This document shows positions 16,679-26,050 of a stretch of DNA of 64,000 nucleotides, in pieces. The stretch comes from Streptomyces gobiensis. Its GTDB lineage: Bacteria > Actinomycetota > Actinomycetes > Streptomycetales > Streptomycetaceae. The stretch covers positions 62,001-126,000 of the forward strand of contig NZ_CP086120.1 in NCBI RefSeq assembly GCF_021216675.1. Reading direction: 5' to 3'. A program made the position numbers and the translations under genes. Numbering within the stretch: position 1 is the first letter of the stretch; every line of letters starts with the position of its first letter. The notes under the pieces are model-generated. The model was given only the letters and a program-made list of their open reading frames with translations, did not search any database and was not told where the DNA came from.

Positions 16679-17736
16679 CCGGCCGTGGTCCGGCCCGGCG
16701 CGGCCCTGGCGGGTGGCTGGATGAGCGGCTGCCGCAACCTGAGCTGCGCCGGGAGCTGCGCCACTGGCGGCGGACCCGGCCGTTCTGGGGCGGACTCCTG
16801 CTGATTCTCGCCGGGGCCGAACTCATCGTCATCCCGCTGGCGCCGATGAAGGTGATGCTCAGTCTGGGGCTGGGCGGAATCGCGGCGATCGGCATCGGGC
16901 TCGCGCTCATCCTCGCCGGGGTCTTTCTGTGGATGGCGCCACAAACCCGACACTATGTCAGCCTCCACGCGCTGATCCTGTCGGTGCTGGCGTTCGGCGC
17001 GACGAATCTGGGCGGCTTCCTCATCGGGATGCTGCTGGGCATCGCGGGCAGCGCGCTGGGCTTCGGCTGGACTCCACTGAGTGAGGAGGACAGCGAGGAG
17101 GGCGGTGAGGAGGACGACGAGGAGGACAAGCCAGCGGCGGTGGAGGAGGTAGCGGAGAAGGTGGCGGAGGAGCCGCCGTCCACGCCCGGCGGGCGAACCG
17201 GCCACCGGACGCTCGCCGCCGCGCTGCCCGTTGTGCTGCTGGCGGCCGCCACGCTGCCCAGCGGCCCCGGGGGACGTACCGCACGGCCTCCGGCCACGGA
17301 CATCCCCGCTGCCAGCACACCGCCGGTGGTGAGCACCACGCTCTTCGCACCAGAGGGCTTCACCCTGGCCGGGGTGCGGAAGATCCCCACCGCCGACGGG
17401 CCGCTCAAGGTGATGGTCCTCCGGATGCGGGCTGCCTCGCTGACCGACTACCGGCTCACCACCCGCAGCGGCGGACCGGAGCTGAAGCTCGGGGCCGACA
17501 GCCTGGCTCTGAGCGGCCGGGTGACGCTCTATCTGACCCGGATCCGTGGGTGTCTGGAAGGCATCCTGTGTCTCACCTTCACCCCCGATGAACTGCCTGT
17601 CCCACCGGTCATACCGCCCTTCGTCTTTATGACGGATGTACGGGCCGAGCAGGCACTGGTCACCTCGGACCGTATCGTCGCCGACGGCCTGCGTCTGCGC
17701 GCCACCGACCGGCGCACCCAGCGGGAGCCGTCGTGA
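16669..17736 (+). CDS. DUF6114 family membrane protein with acidic linker
   Basis: This 355-residue protein begins at a GTG inside the end of the DUF6230 gene. After a basic head it has four hydrophobic helices (about residues 40-130), then a strongly acidic low-complexity segment (about 137-170, nearly all Glu and Asp with Ala and Val), another hydrophobic helix near residue 190, and a soluble C-terminal domain that partly resembles the DUF6230 partner. The pair DUF6230-DUF6114 recurs in Streptomyces, so a complex in the membrane is plausible. No enzymatic motif was seen. Confidence 0.75.
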   Translation: MLLTGRGPARRGPGGWLDERLPQPELRRELRHWRRTRPFWGGLLLILAGAELIVIPLAPMKVMLSLGLGGIAAIGIGLALILAGVFLWMAPQTRHYVSLHALILSVLAFGATNLGGFLIGMLLGIAGSALGFGWTPLSEEDSEEGGEEDDEEDKPAAVEEVAEKVAEEPPSTPGGRTGHRTLAAALPVVLLAAATLPSGPGGRTARPPATDIPAASTPPVVSTTLFAPEGFTLAGVRKIPTADGPLKVMVLRMRAASLTDYRLTTRSGGPELKLGADSLALSGRVTLYLTRIRGCLEGILCLTFTPDELPVPPVIPPFVFMTDVRAEQALVTSDRIVADGLRLRATDRRTQREPS

Positions 17737-17975
17737 TCCAGCTCCAGGCCGCCCTCTGGGCATCCCGTCCCGGCACTGGGCACGCGTGACGGCACATGCT
17801 GCCCGCTGTCAGACCTGGCTGGGAAACTCCCCGTATGTGCTGGGCGTGTACGGAGGGAGGCCGACTGGATGCCCCGGGAAACTCTCCTCACCGGATGCCG
17901 TGGGCCGAGCCGTCCGCTGCTGTCCCGGTGAGAGGCGCCCGAGCGGGCCGCCGGACAACGTGAGGAGTGAGAACA

Positions 17976-18395
17976 GTGAAGTACATGATCATGCTTCATG
18001 GCACACAGGCCGCTTACGACGCCATGAAGGGCATCGCGTCGAGGGAGAACCCCGCCTGGACTGAGGCGGATCTGAAGGCGATGTTCGACCACATGGGCGC
18101 GCTGAACAACGAGCTCACCGAAGCGGGGGAGCTCGTGGACGGACAGGGCCTTTCCGAGCCCCGACAGGCCAGGCTGGTCACCGCGGACACGGACGGCACA
18201 CCGGTGGTCTCGGACACCCCGTACGGGGAGACCGGGGAGGTGCTGGCCGGCTACTGGGTGGTGGACGTCGAGAGTATCGACCGGGCGACCGAGATCGCCG
18301 CTCGCGCTTACCGGTGCCCGGTCCCGGAGGGTACCTATAACCCCCCGGTCGTCGTACAGCCGATCCCCGAGAGCGGCGCCGGTTTCGAGATGTGA
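17976..18395 (+). CDS. YCII-related (DGPF-type) domain protein
   Basis: A 139-residue cytoplasmic protein of the YCII/dimeric ferredoxin-like family. It starts MKYMIMLHG and has the family region DTPYGETGEVLAGYWVVDV with downstream ATEIAARAYRCP. Members are small alpha-beta dimers, often near ECF sigma genes, with unknown chemistry. The GTG at 17976 was chosen because GAGGAG ends 8 nt before it; a GTG at 17967 is inside that signal. It is convergent with the C39-type peptidase gene, 27 nt away. Confidence 0.8.
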   Translation: MKYMIMLHGTQAAYDAMKGIASRENPAWTEADLKAMFDHMGALNNELTEAGELVDGQGLSEPRQARLVTADTDGTPVVSDTPYGETGEVLAGYWVVDVESIDRATEIAARAYRCPVPEGTYNPPVVVQPIPESGAGFEM

Positions 18396-18422
18396 GCTGG
18401 CGACGGATCCGTCGGCCCGTGC

Positions 18423-19814
18423 TCAGCAGATGCCGAGCGATCGCAGCGCGCGGTACTGACGGGGTGATGGCCTGGCGGGCCAGAAGATGTAGCAGACCCC
18501 GCCCGTACCGCTTCTGACCTTGCCCTCGGCGTCGTAGCGCTTGGTCCGCAGCCAGATATTTTCCCACTGCCTGCGCTGATAGACGCGGCGGACGGCGTCG
18601 TTGTCGTCAGCGGCTGGGTCGTTGGCGATGATGTCGCCGTCCTCGGTGAAGCCGATGACGGTCATCAGATGGCCCGCGGTGCCGTAACCCGCGCCGTCGA
18701 GTTCGGAGGCGAGGAAGGACTGGGAGGTGATGAGGGGGATACCGGCACGGATGAGGCGTTCGGCGTCGTGGAGGGAGTTCAGGCGGGTGACGATGCCCTG
18801 CATATCGGTGTAGGTGGCGCAGTAGGCGGTGTTGAAAGGCCAGTTGCCGCAGCCCTCGTACTGGTAGTCGTAGGTGTAGCGGGCGGCATGGCAGACCTGG
18901 GGGTCGTCATAGCCGGGGTTGACCCAGGCGAGGTCTTCGGGAGTCGGCCTGCGACCCCAGTACTCGATAATCATCTGGGATGAGGTGGGACTGCACCAGG
19001 CCTCGCCACCGTTGTCGTACTCCGGGTAGCGGCCGATGTGGACGTCCTGGGAGTAGCGCGGTACGTCCAGTTCGACGCCGGTGGCCTCGCCGGGCTCGCT
19101 GGCCGGGACCTCGAAGCGGTCGGGGACATCGGAGCTCATGGCGCCCAGTCGCCATACCTTGGGGGTGGCACCGCTGCCGGGGGCACGCAGCAGGGTGACA
19201 CGCAGCCGGTAGCGGGTGAGCCGCAGGCCGCTGTCGGTGTCCTTGATGGAGAAGGTGTCGGTCCAGATGGTGCTCTTGCCGTCGCTCTGGTCATCGACGG
19301 AGGTACGGCGGGGTACGTCGTCGCCGTCACCGGCGGTCCAGATGCCAAGGGTGTACCAGGGCGTGTCCGTACGGTCGGTGTAGGTGCCGTGGAGTTCGAC
19401 GCGCAGCCAGGTGCCGGGCGGGGTGTGGGCGTTCCAGGAGGCGACCAGTTCGCTTGCCGGAGCGGCCAGTCGGCACACCGGCGAGGTCCAGGTGGCGTAC
19501 TCCCAGGTGACCCTCTTGGTGCCGCCGTGCGGGTCCCGGTAGTCGACGGTGCCCTGCGGGGCGGCGATGACGACGCCGGGGCGTTCACCGCCCTCGGCCC
19601 GGGTGCCCCGGGCGGCTCCGGACTGCCAGTCGTCCAGGGTGGTCCAGGCGTGGTAGGCCACGGTTGTCCCTCTCGGGGGTGCGCCCCTGCCCTGGCCCGG
19701 GCGCGGGGCTGCTGTGGAGCGGTCGGCGGCTGCCGCTGGGAGGGCGGTGGCGCCCGCCGCTGCGGCGAGGGTGGCGGCCAGGACGGCGCGCCGCGTGGTC
19801 GGTGAGCTGGTCAT
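18423..19814 (-). CDS. Tat-exported C39-family (papain-like) peptidase
   Basis: A 463-residue secreted protein. The twin-arginine signal is clear (TTRRAVLAATLAAAAGATAL). Residues 60-250 form a beta-rich domain of unknown role. The C-terminal domain is a C39-like cysteine peptidase: catalytic Cys in GGEAWCSPTSSQMIIEYWG (about 295), His in GTAGHLMTVIGF and Asp in IIANDPAADDND. Such enzymes are predicted to cleave peptides or amide bonds outside the cell. The ATG at 19814 was preferred over 19859 since the Tat signal begins there. It is divergent from the small kinase gene. Confidence 0.85.
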   Translation of the reverse strand: MTSSPTTRRAVLAATLAAAAGATALPAAAADRSTAAPRPGQGRGAPPRGTTVAYHAWTTLDDWQSGAARGTRAEGGERPGVVIAAPQGTVDYRDPHGGTKRVTWEYATWTSPVCRLAAPASELVASWNAHTPPGTWLRVELHGTYTDRTDTPWYTLGIWTAGDGDDVPRRTSVDDQSDGKSTIWTDTFSIKDTDSGLRLTRYRLRVTLLRAPGSGATPKVWRLGAMSSDVPDRFEVPASEPGEATGVELDVPRYSQDVHIGRYPEYDNGGEAWCSPTSSQMIIEYWGRRPTPEDLAWVNPGYDDPQVCHAARYTYDYQYEGCGNWPFNTAYCATYTDMQGIVTRLNSLHDAERLIRAGIPLITSQSFLASELDGAGYGTAGHLMTVIGFTEDGDIIANDPAADDNDAVRRVYQRRQWENIWLRTKRYDAEGKVRSGTGGVCYIFWPARPSPRQYRALRSLGIC

Positions 19815-19982
19815 GGCAGTAGTCCCCAGTCGAGTCCGTCGGTCAGGCGGCAGGTGCACGACAGCTCTTCAACTATCGCCGCAGTGGGCGTCCCAGGCCA
19901 GTGACCCGGCCCATGACGCGTCGGCCAATATGGGCAGGGAGCGTTGGCATGGCCTGCGCGGCGGCGTGTGGCCGCTGCGCCG

Positions 19983-19988
19983 TAGGCT
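19983..19988 (+). promoter_or_regulatory. -10-like TAGGCT of a leaderless kinase transcript
   Basis: TAGGCT ends 7 nt before the ATG at 19996, where a Shine-Dalgarno would be expected but is weak. This arrangement is typical of leaderless Streptomyces genes. Confidence 0.45.
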
Positions 19989-19995
19989 GGGGCCG

Positions 19996-20628
19996 ATGAA
20001 CGGCCACTCCCCCACCGCGTCGTGCGCACTGACCGGGCTCGCCGCCCGGCTGCGTACCATGCCTCCGTCCTGCGGGCCGGTGCGGCTGATCGCGGTCGAT
20101 GGGCACGCGGGCTCCGGCAAGAGCACCCTCGCCGGCCGGTTGGCGCGGGCGTTGGGCGGTGCCCCGGTGCTGAGTCTGGACGATCTGGCCAGCCATGACG
20201 CACTGTTCGGCTGGACAGGGCGGCTCACCGGGCAGGTACTGGAGCCGCTGTCGCGCGGGGCAGCGGCCCGCTACGCCGTCTACGACTGGACGCGCCGGGC
20301 CTTCACGGGGGAGCGTGAGGTGCCGGCCGCGCCGATAGTGATCGTCGAGGGGGTAGGGGCGGGGCGCCGCGCGGTACGGCCGTATCTGACCGCGGTGCTG
20401 TGGATGGAGCTGCCGCCGGAGGTCTCCTGGGCGCGGGGGCGCCACCGGGACGGTCCGGGGCTGGCGGAGTTCTGGGACGGCTGGACGCGGGCCGAGCGCG
20501 AGCACTTCGCCGGGGATCCTACGCGTCCGTACGCGGATCTTCTGGTACGGCAGTCACCGGAGGGGTATGAGCTGCTGGCGGGGCCAGTGAGGCACCGACC
20601 AGGCAGCCCGTCGCCTGACTCTCGGTGA
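19996..20628 (+). CDS. Small P-loop kinase, uridine-kinase-like
   Basis: A 210-residue cytoplasmic protein. The Walker A motif VDGHAGSGKSTLAGRLA is at about residues 33-50, SLDDLASHDALFGW is in the position of the substrate-binding region of uridine-kinase-like proteins, and IVIVEGVGAGRRAVRPYL is the Walker-B-like strand. A LID-like arginine-rich stretch (WARGRHRDG) follows. It probably phosphorylates a nucleoside or similar small molecule. It stands alone between divergent and terminator signals. Confidence 0.8.
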   Translation: MNGHSPTASCALTGLAARLRTMPPSCGPVRLIAVDGHAGSGKSTLAGRLARALGGAPVLSLDDLASHDALFGWTGRLTGQVLEPLSRGAAARYAVYDWTRRAFTGEREVPAAPIVIVEGVGAGRRAVRPYLTAVLWMELPPEVSWARGRHRDGPGLAEFWDGWTRAEREHFAGDPTRPYADLLVRQSPEGYELLAGPVRHRPGSPSPDSR

Positions 20629-21062
20629 TGTACCGAGCAGCCCGCTCAATGGCGTACCGGGGCGGCTTGACCCGGGTGCCAAGGAGCGATTACGTTCTCA
20701 ATGAGCGGTCTGTACTGGCTGCCCCATAAGCGCGAAGCCCCCGGTTGTTCCCCCGTGATCGGGGGCTTCGTTCTGCGCTGACAGTCCTCTGCGAACGTTC
20801 GGCCCCCAGTCCATCACGTTACGTTACCCTCCCCTCCCCTCGGCCTGTCCTGGTCCGGCCCGCGTACCACCTCGGTCCCATACGGTCCGTACGGCACCCT
20901 TCGACGGAGCGTGCAGGGCAGGTACCATGCGAGACGTCGCGGGCGGTCCGGACGATTCCGGGCCACGGGCTCCAACCCCCGCCCACAGCATGGCTGTTGC
21001 CTCACCGCGACCGGGCGGGCGTCCGGTGGCACACAACGGGGGGTCATCTCGTGGGGGACGTC
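20629..21062. other. 434-nt region before the AAA+ gene
   Basis: It holds the kinase terminator and then about 290 nt that must contain the promoter of the AAA+ gene. ACGTTACGTTAC near 20817-20828 is a short direct duplication. A long open frame here is just the upstream extension of the AAA+ reading frame; its sequence shows no domain and no start signal. Confidence 0.4.
20733..20770 (+). terminator. Terminator after the kinase gene
   Basis: CGAAGCCCCC (20733-20742) pairs with GGGGGCTTCG (20761-20770), an 18-nt loop, followed by a short T-containing tail. It separates the kinase from the AAA+ gene. Confidence 0.7.
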
Positions 21063-22991
21063 ATGGACTTCGGTACGCAGGACTCCCATGAACCACATGC
21101 GCCAGCCGATCTCGCCTGGCTGCGTGGCGTGGACGCCTGCACAGTGGGCAGCTACGCGCAGGCGGAGGAAGAGTTCCGCACCGCGGTGCGGCTCGACGCG
21201 GGCATGGCCGACGCCTGGCTGGGGCTGCACGCGCTGCGGGCTGACACCACGACCGCGCTGCTGCGGATGTATGAGCACCGGCACCGGTTCGGTGAGCAGC
21301 GCTCCCGGCACCGGCGCACGCTCAATTCCTGGTACTGGCTCGGCTGGTGGGTACAGCCGGTGCTGGAGTCGGGGCGCGATCTGCTGCTGGCGCACGCCTC
21401 GCACTGGCTGGACGGCCGCCATGTCGCCGAGCTGGACCGGGCGCTGGCGGGCTGTCCCCCGGTCGAGGCCGATCCCCAGGTCCGGTTTCTGCACGCCTGC
21501 CGTGCGTATCTCACCAAGGACTGGGAGGGCTTGGTGGCGCATACGGAGCCGCTGACCGACGACCCGCTGCTGGGCATCGAGGCGGGGCTGTTCGCGGGGA
21601 TGGCGCGGGTGCGTCTGGAGATGTACGGACAGGCGGAGCCGTTGCTGTCGGCCGCGCTGATGCGCTGCCGCAGCGAGCAGCCGCAGCGCAAGGAGCTGCG
21701 CTACTGGCTGGCCCGCGCCCGGGAGGGCACCGGACGTACCGCGGCGGCGCTGCCGCTGTACCGGGCGGTGCACCGGGTGGACCCGGCGTTCATGGATACG
21801 GCGGCCCGGCTCACCGCGATCGCCGAGGGCGACGGAATGGAAGACGCGGCCGGTCTGGCCCAGGCGGTGACCCTGGCCGGTGCGGGCCTGGACGAGGCCG
21901 AGGGGCGGGATATGTCCCTGGACACCGATCCGCTCACCGCGGACGGCTGCGATGTGCCCGATCCAGCGGCCGACGGCCTGCCGTTCGGGAACGGAAGCGG
22001 ATCCGCGGAGCCGGCACCGGTGGACGCCGACGCGGTGCGTGAGCGATCCTCACTGCTGCCCGGCCAGGGCGGCACGCACCGGCTGCCCGCGGGGCCTTCC
22101 GACCCGGTGCTGCTGGCGCAGGCGCTCGATGAGCTGGAGCGGATGGTCGGTCTGGAACCGGTCAAGCGGCAGGTGCGGGCGCTCTCCGCACAGCTGCATA
22201 TGGCGCGGCTGCGTGCCGGTCAGGGGCTGCCGGTGCAGCCGCCCAAACGGCACTTCGTCTTCTCCGGGCCCTCTGGCACCGGGAAGACAACCGTGGCGCG
22301 GATTCTGGGCCGGGTCTTCTTCGCGCTCGGGCTGCTGGGCGGCGACCATCTTGTGGAGGCGCAGCGCTCCGATCTGGTCGGGGAGTTTCTGGGCCAGACG
22401 GCCGTGAAGGCCAACGAGCTGATCGACTCGGCGCTGGGCGGGGTGCTCTTTGTCGACGAGGCGTACAGCCTGTCCAACACCGGCTATACGAAGGGCGACG
22501 CGTATGGCGATGAGGCCTTGCAGGTGCTGCTGAAGCGGGCCGAGGACAACCGTGACCGCCTCGTGGTCATCCTGGCCGGATATCCCGAGGGCATGGACCG
22601 GCTGCTGGCCGCCAACCCCGGACTGAGTTCGCGCTTTACGACACGGGTCGACTTCCCCAGTTACCGGCCGTTGGAGCTCACGGCGATCGGTGAGGTGCTG
22701 GCTGCCGAGAACGGGGATGTGTGGGACGAGGAAGCACGGGATGAGCTGCGCAGCATCAGCGGTCATGTGGTGGACCAGGGGTGGATTGATGAGCTGGGCA
22801 ATGGACGGTTTCTGCGCACCCTGTACGAGAAGAGCTGTGCCTACCGGGATCTGCGGCTGTCCGGCTATCCGGCTACGCCGAACCGCGACGATCTGGCGAC
22901 GCTGCGGTTGCCGGATCTGATGCAGGCGTACGGCGAGGTGCTGTCCGGGCGGGGGCCGGGCGGGCCGCGGGCCGAGCCGCCGTTTCTGTAG
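21063..22991 (+). CDS. AAA+ ATPase of EccA/CbbX type with N-terminal TPR-like domain
   Basis: A 642-residue protein. The N-terminal half is helical and TPR-like (for example GSYAQAEEEFRTAVRLDAG), followed by an acidic linker. The C-terminal AAA+ domain has Walker A FSGPSGTGKTTVARILG, Walker B GVLFVDEAYSL, and sensor/arginine finger parts (VILAGYPEGMDRLLAANPGL, SRFTTRVDFPSY). The architecture is that of type VII secretion EccA proteins, but no ESX genes are nearby, so it may be an orphan chaperone-like ATPase. The ATG at 21063 follows GGGGGAC by 4-5 nt. Confidence 0.85.
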   Translation: MDFGTQDSHEPHAPADLAWLRGVDACTVGSYAQAEEEFRTAVRLDAGMADAWLGLHALRADTTTALLRMYEHRHRFGEQRSRHRRTLNSWYWLGWWVQPVLESGRDLLLAHASHWLDGRHVAELDRALAGCPPVEADPQVRFLHACRAYLTKDWEGLVAHTEPLTDDPLLGIEAGLFAGMARVRLEMYGQAEPLLSAALMRCRSEQPQRKELRYWLARAREGTGRTAAALPLYRAVHRVDPAFMDTAARLTAIAEGDGMEDAAGLAQAVTLAGAGLDEAEGRDMSLDTDPLTADGCDVPDPAADGLPFGNGSGSAEPAPVDADAVRERSSLLPGQGGTHRLPAGPSDPVLLAQALDELERMVGLEPVKRQVRALSAQLHMARLRAGQGLPVQPPKRHFVFSGPSGTGKTTVARILGRVFFALGLLGGDHLVEAQRSDLVGEFLGQTAVKANELIDSALGGVLFVDEAYSLSNTGYTKGDAYGDEALQVLLKRAEDNRDRLVVILAGYPEGMDRLLAANPGLSSRFTTRVDFPSYRPLELTAIGEVLAAENGDVWDEEARDELRSISGHVVDQGWIDELGNGRFLRTLYEKSCAYRDLRLSGYPATPNRDDLATLRLPDLMQAYGEVLSGRGPGGPRAEPPFL

Positions 22992-22997
22992 GGGGTG

Positions 22998-24053
22998 TCA
23001 GGCTGGGGTTGTTGCCATCGTTGGGGTGGCGGGGGTGGGGGCCGGGGCTTCGCCTACGAGTCTTTCCAGGACGTCTTCCAGGGTGGCCACCCCCAGTACC
23101 CGGCCGGTGGAGTCCGCGACGGCGGCCAGGTGGGAGGCGGTACGGCGCATGGCGCTGAGTGCGTCATCCAGCGGCAGCTCGGCGCGCAGCGTGGTCATGG
23201 GCCGCCACAGCCGCTGGGGTACGGCCCGGTCCGGCTCCTCCAGGTCGAGCACATCCTTGACGTGTACGTACCCCATAAAGGTGCCGCCGGGGGCGCAGAC
23301 CGGGAAGCGGGAGAAGCCGGTGCGTACGGTCAGCTCCTCGATCCGGCGCGGTGTGACGGCGGGGCCGACGGTGACCAGGCCGGAGCGGTCCAGGAGAACT
23401 TCGGCGAGCGGCCGGGAGCCCAGCTCAAGGACATCGGCGAGATGTTCGTGCTCCTCGTGGTCAAGCAGCCCGGCCTGCCGGGAGTCGGCGAGGAGGAGGG
23501 TGAGCTGCTCGCTGGTGTAGACGGCCTCGACCTCGTCCTTGGGGTCGACGCGGAAGAGCCGTAGCACCCGTCTGGAGCAGGCGCCCAGGGCGGTGGTGAC
23601 CGGGCGGCACAGGCGGGCGAAGGCGACCAGGCCTGGGCTGAGCCACAGCGCGGTGCGCTCAGGTGCCGCCATGGCGAGGTTCTTGGGCACCATCTCGCCG
23701 ACGACCAGATGGAGCACGACCACCACGGCCAGGGCGATGGCGTAGCCCGCCGGATGGATGAGGGTGTCCGGGACGTGGGCGGCGTGGAAGACCGGTTCGA
23801 GGAGCCGGGCCACGGTGGGTTCGGCGACCGCTCCCAGGGTGAGGGAGCAGATGGTGATACCGAACTGGGCGGCGGCCATCATCTGCGGGAGCCGTTCCAG
23901 GCCGTGCAGGACGGTGCGGGCGCGGGCGGAGCCCGCTGCCGCGAGCGGTTCGATCTGGCTGCGGCGGACGGAGACCAGGGCGAATTCCGCACCGACGAAG
24001 AAACCGTTGCCGACCACCAGCAGGGCGGCGAAGAGGAGTTGCAGAAGGCTCAT
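22998..24053 (-). CDS. CNNM/HlyC-CorC-like membrane protein (short form)
   Basis: A 351-residue member of the hemolysin/CNNM family: a DUF21 transmembrane domain of about four helices (residues 1-190) followed by two CBS motifs (about 205-330). The C-terminal CorC_HlyC domain of longer members is missing. Relatives have been linked to magnesium or cobalt export. Its ATG overlaps the stop of the upstream paralogue (ATGA at 24050-24053), so the two are translated together, perhaps as a heteromer. Confidence 0.85.
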   Translation of the reverse strand: MSLLQLLFAALLVVGNGFFVGAEFALVSVRRSQIEPLAAAGSARARTVLHGLERLPQMMAAAQFGITICSLTLGAVAEPTVARLLEPVFHAAHVPDTLIHPAGYAIALAVVVVLHLVVGEMVPKNLAMAAPERTALWLSPGLVAFARLCRPVTTALGACSRRVLRLFRVDPKDEVEAVYTSEQLTLLLADSRQAGLLDHEEHEHLADVLELGSRPLAEVLLDRSGLVTVGPAVTPRRIEELTVRTGFSRFPVCAPGGTFMGYVHVKDVLDLEEPDRAVPQRLWRPMTTLRAELPLDDALSAMRRTASHLAAVADSTGRVLGVATLEDVLERLVGEAPAPTPATPTMATTPA

Positions 24054-25372
24054 CGTGCTGCTCCGCTGACAATCCGGATCCGTTCGGCCCGGTGGTGGGC
24101 GACCAGCCGGACGCGCAACTGCCAGCCGGGGGCGCCGGGCAGGGACGCGCAGTCGCCGGGGGCCGGGATACGGCCGAGCAGGTCCGCGACGAGTCCGGCG
24201 ACCGTCTCGTAGGGGCCGTCCGGCACGTTCAGCCCGATACGGCGCAAGGTGTCCACCCGGCAGCCGCCGTCGGCCTCCCAGGCTGGCCGTCCGTCTTCTG
24301 CCGGTGCGGCCGGGGCGAGTTCGGGCAGGTCATCGCCGTCATGTTCGTCACGGACCTCACCGACGAGCTCCTCGACGATGTCCTCCAGGGTGACGACGCC
24401 CGCCGTGCCGCCGTATTCGTCGACGACGACGGCGATGGGCTGCTCGCCGCGCAGCCGCTGCAGCAGGGGCCGTACCGGCAGACTGGCGGGCACCAGCAGC
24501 GGGGGCACGGCGATCTGTGCCACACAGGTGCGCAGCCGTTCGGCGGCGGGGACGGCTAGGGCGTCCTTGAGGTGGACTATGCCCACGATGTCGTCAAGCC
24601 GCTCCCGGTAGACGGGAAAGCGGGAGAGCCCGGTGGCGCGGGTGAGGTTGACGACGTCGGCGGCGGTCGCAGACGGCTGCAGGGCGCTGACCCGTACGCG
24701 GGGCGTCATGACGTTCTCCGCGGTCAGTTCGCCCAGTGACAGGGTGCGGACGAAAAGGTCCGCGGTCTCCTGTTCGATGGCCCCGGCGCGTGCGGAGTGC
24801 CGGGCGAGGGAGACGAGTTCGCCGGGTGTACGGGCGGAGGCCAGCTCTTCGGCGGGCTGCACACCGAAGAGCCGCACGAGCCGGTTGGCGGCGGCGTTGA
24901 GTCCGGCGATGACGGGCCGGAAGAAACGGGCGAAACCGTACTGCGGCCCGGCGACGAAGCGGGCGACCTGGAGCGGCCGGGACACCGCCCAGCTCTTGGG
25001 GACCTGTTCGCCGATGACCATCTGTATCGCGGAGGCGAGAAGCATTCCGACGGCTACGGAGACTCCGGGCACGATGGCCGGGGGCACTCCGGCGGCGGTG
25101 AGGGGCGGGCCCAGGAGCCGTCCGAGGGCGGGCTCGGCGAGCATGCCGACAGCCAGGGAGGTGAGGGTGATGCCGAGCTGGGTGCCGGAAAGCTGGAAGG
25201 AGAGTTCGCGCAGTGAGGTGAGAACGGCGCGGGAGCGGCGGTCGCCGGTGGCGGCGGCCCGCTGAGCGTCCGGCTTGTCGACGGTGACCAGGCCGAACTC
25301 AGCGGCGACAAAGAAGCCGTTGGCGAGGATGAGGGCAAAGGCCGCGGTCAGCAGAAGTAGCGGGGTGCTCAT
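24050..25372 (-). CDS. CNNM/HlyC-CorC-like membrane protein (full length)
   Basis: This 440-residue paralogue has the DUF21 membrane domain (residues 1-200), two CBS motifs (about 215-340, including AVVVDEYGGTAGVVTLEDIVEELVG) and the C-terminal CorC_HlyC domain (about 350-435). The AVVVDEYGGTAG motif is diagnostic. Role as ion exporter or sensor is inferred from the family. First gene of a two-gene operon with the shorter member. Confidence 0.85.
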   Translation of the reverse strand: MSTPLLLLTAAFALILANGFFVAAEFGLVTVDKPDAQRAAATGDRRSRAVLTSLRELSFQLSGTQLGITLTSLAVGMLAEPALGRLLGPPLTAAGVPPAIVPGVSVAVGMLLASAIQMVIGEQVPKSWAVSRPLQVARFVAGPQYGFARFFRPVIAGLNAAANRLVRLFGVQPAEELASARTPGELVSLARHSARAGAIEQETADLFVRTLSLGELTAENVMTPRVRVSALQPSATAADVVNLTRATGLSRFPVYRERLDDIVGIVHLKDALAVPAAERLRTCVAQIAVPPLLVPASLPVRPLLQRLRGEQPIAVVVDEYGGTAGVVTLEDIVEELVGEVRDEHDGDDLPELAPAAPAEDGRPAWEADGGCRVDTLRRIGLNVPDGPYETVAGLVADLLGRIPAPGDCASLPGAPGWQLRVRLVAHHRAERIRIVSGAAR

Positions 25373-25546
25373 GCCGTTCCTCCCCGGGGAGAAACGGCGC
25401 GGGTACTACAGGACGATCCGTCCATCGCTGGAAGGTGTCACTCCTCAGTTCGCTGTGATCCCCGTGCGCAGCCCGGGGTGCGGCGATTGCCGCGGGGAAC
25501 AGAGTAAACAGAGGTGGGCCGGAGTGTGCAGAGCCCGGGAGTGTGT

Positions 25547-26050
25547 TCAGTCTGACGGCGTGCCAGTTCCGTAGCGTTCGGCGAGTGCCCGCAGGGCGCT
25601 GGCGTCCCGGATGGCCTGCTGCTTGGCGATGCCGGGCTGGATGCCCATGGCGGGCAGGCTGGTGCCGTCGGCGAGGTCAAGCGAGACCCAGGGGTCGCCG
25701 ACGCGGAGATTGACTGCCAGGATCTCCGCCCATTCCAGTCGCCGGGTACGGGTGAGGTTGACGACGGTGACGCCCTTTTCGTCGGCGCTCACATGGGGGC
25801 GGCTGAGCAGCGCCAGCACCGCGAAGAAGAGCCCGCCGGTGAAGATGAAGCTGGTCCGCTCCCCCGCGTTCAGCCGCTCCAGCAGCAGTGCAATCACCGT
25901 GAGGACCGCGAAGACCGCGACGCCGACAGTGAGCAGGACGACCCGGGTGCGGGTCGGCCGGAAGGTGACCGGCAGGCTGGGTGGGGTCGCGGGGGCGGCG
26001 GGCACGGTGCGCTCTTCCTCGTCGGTACGGGTTGGTCGCGGTCGGGTCAC
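25547..26050 (-). CDS. Small PH-domain membrane protein downstream of hisG
   Basis: A 167-residue protein with two hydrophobic helices (about residues 33-80) and a following bacterial PH-like domain ([22 protein letters not shown]). It starts with GTG overlapping the hisG stop (GTGA at 26047-26050) and so is the last gene of the rib-his operon. Its role is unknown, and the coupling to hisG is common in streptomycetes as I recall. Confidence 0.75.
   Translation of the reverse strand: MTRPRPTRTDEEERTVPAAPATPPSLPVTFRPTRTRVVLLTVGVAVFAVLTVIALLLERLNAGERTSFIFTGGLFFAVLALLSRPHVSADEKGVTVVNLTRTRRLEWAEILAVNLRVGDPWVSLDLADGTSLPAMGIQPGIAKQQAIRDASALRALAERYGTGTPSD

Noticed and set aside
15988..17763. Minus-strand frame opposite DUF6230/DUF6114
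   Set aside because: Arg/Gln-rich shadow without start signal; the plus-strand families are clear.
20642..20707. tRNA-like pairing CCGCTCA/TGAGCGG
   Set aside because: Only about 65 nt, no TTCGA-type T-loop, no anticodon stem; chance inverted repeat.
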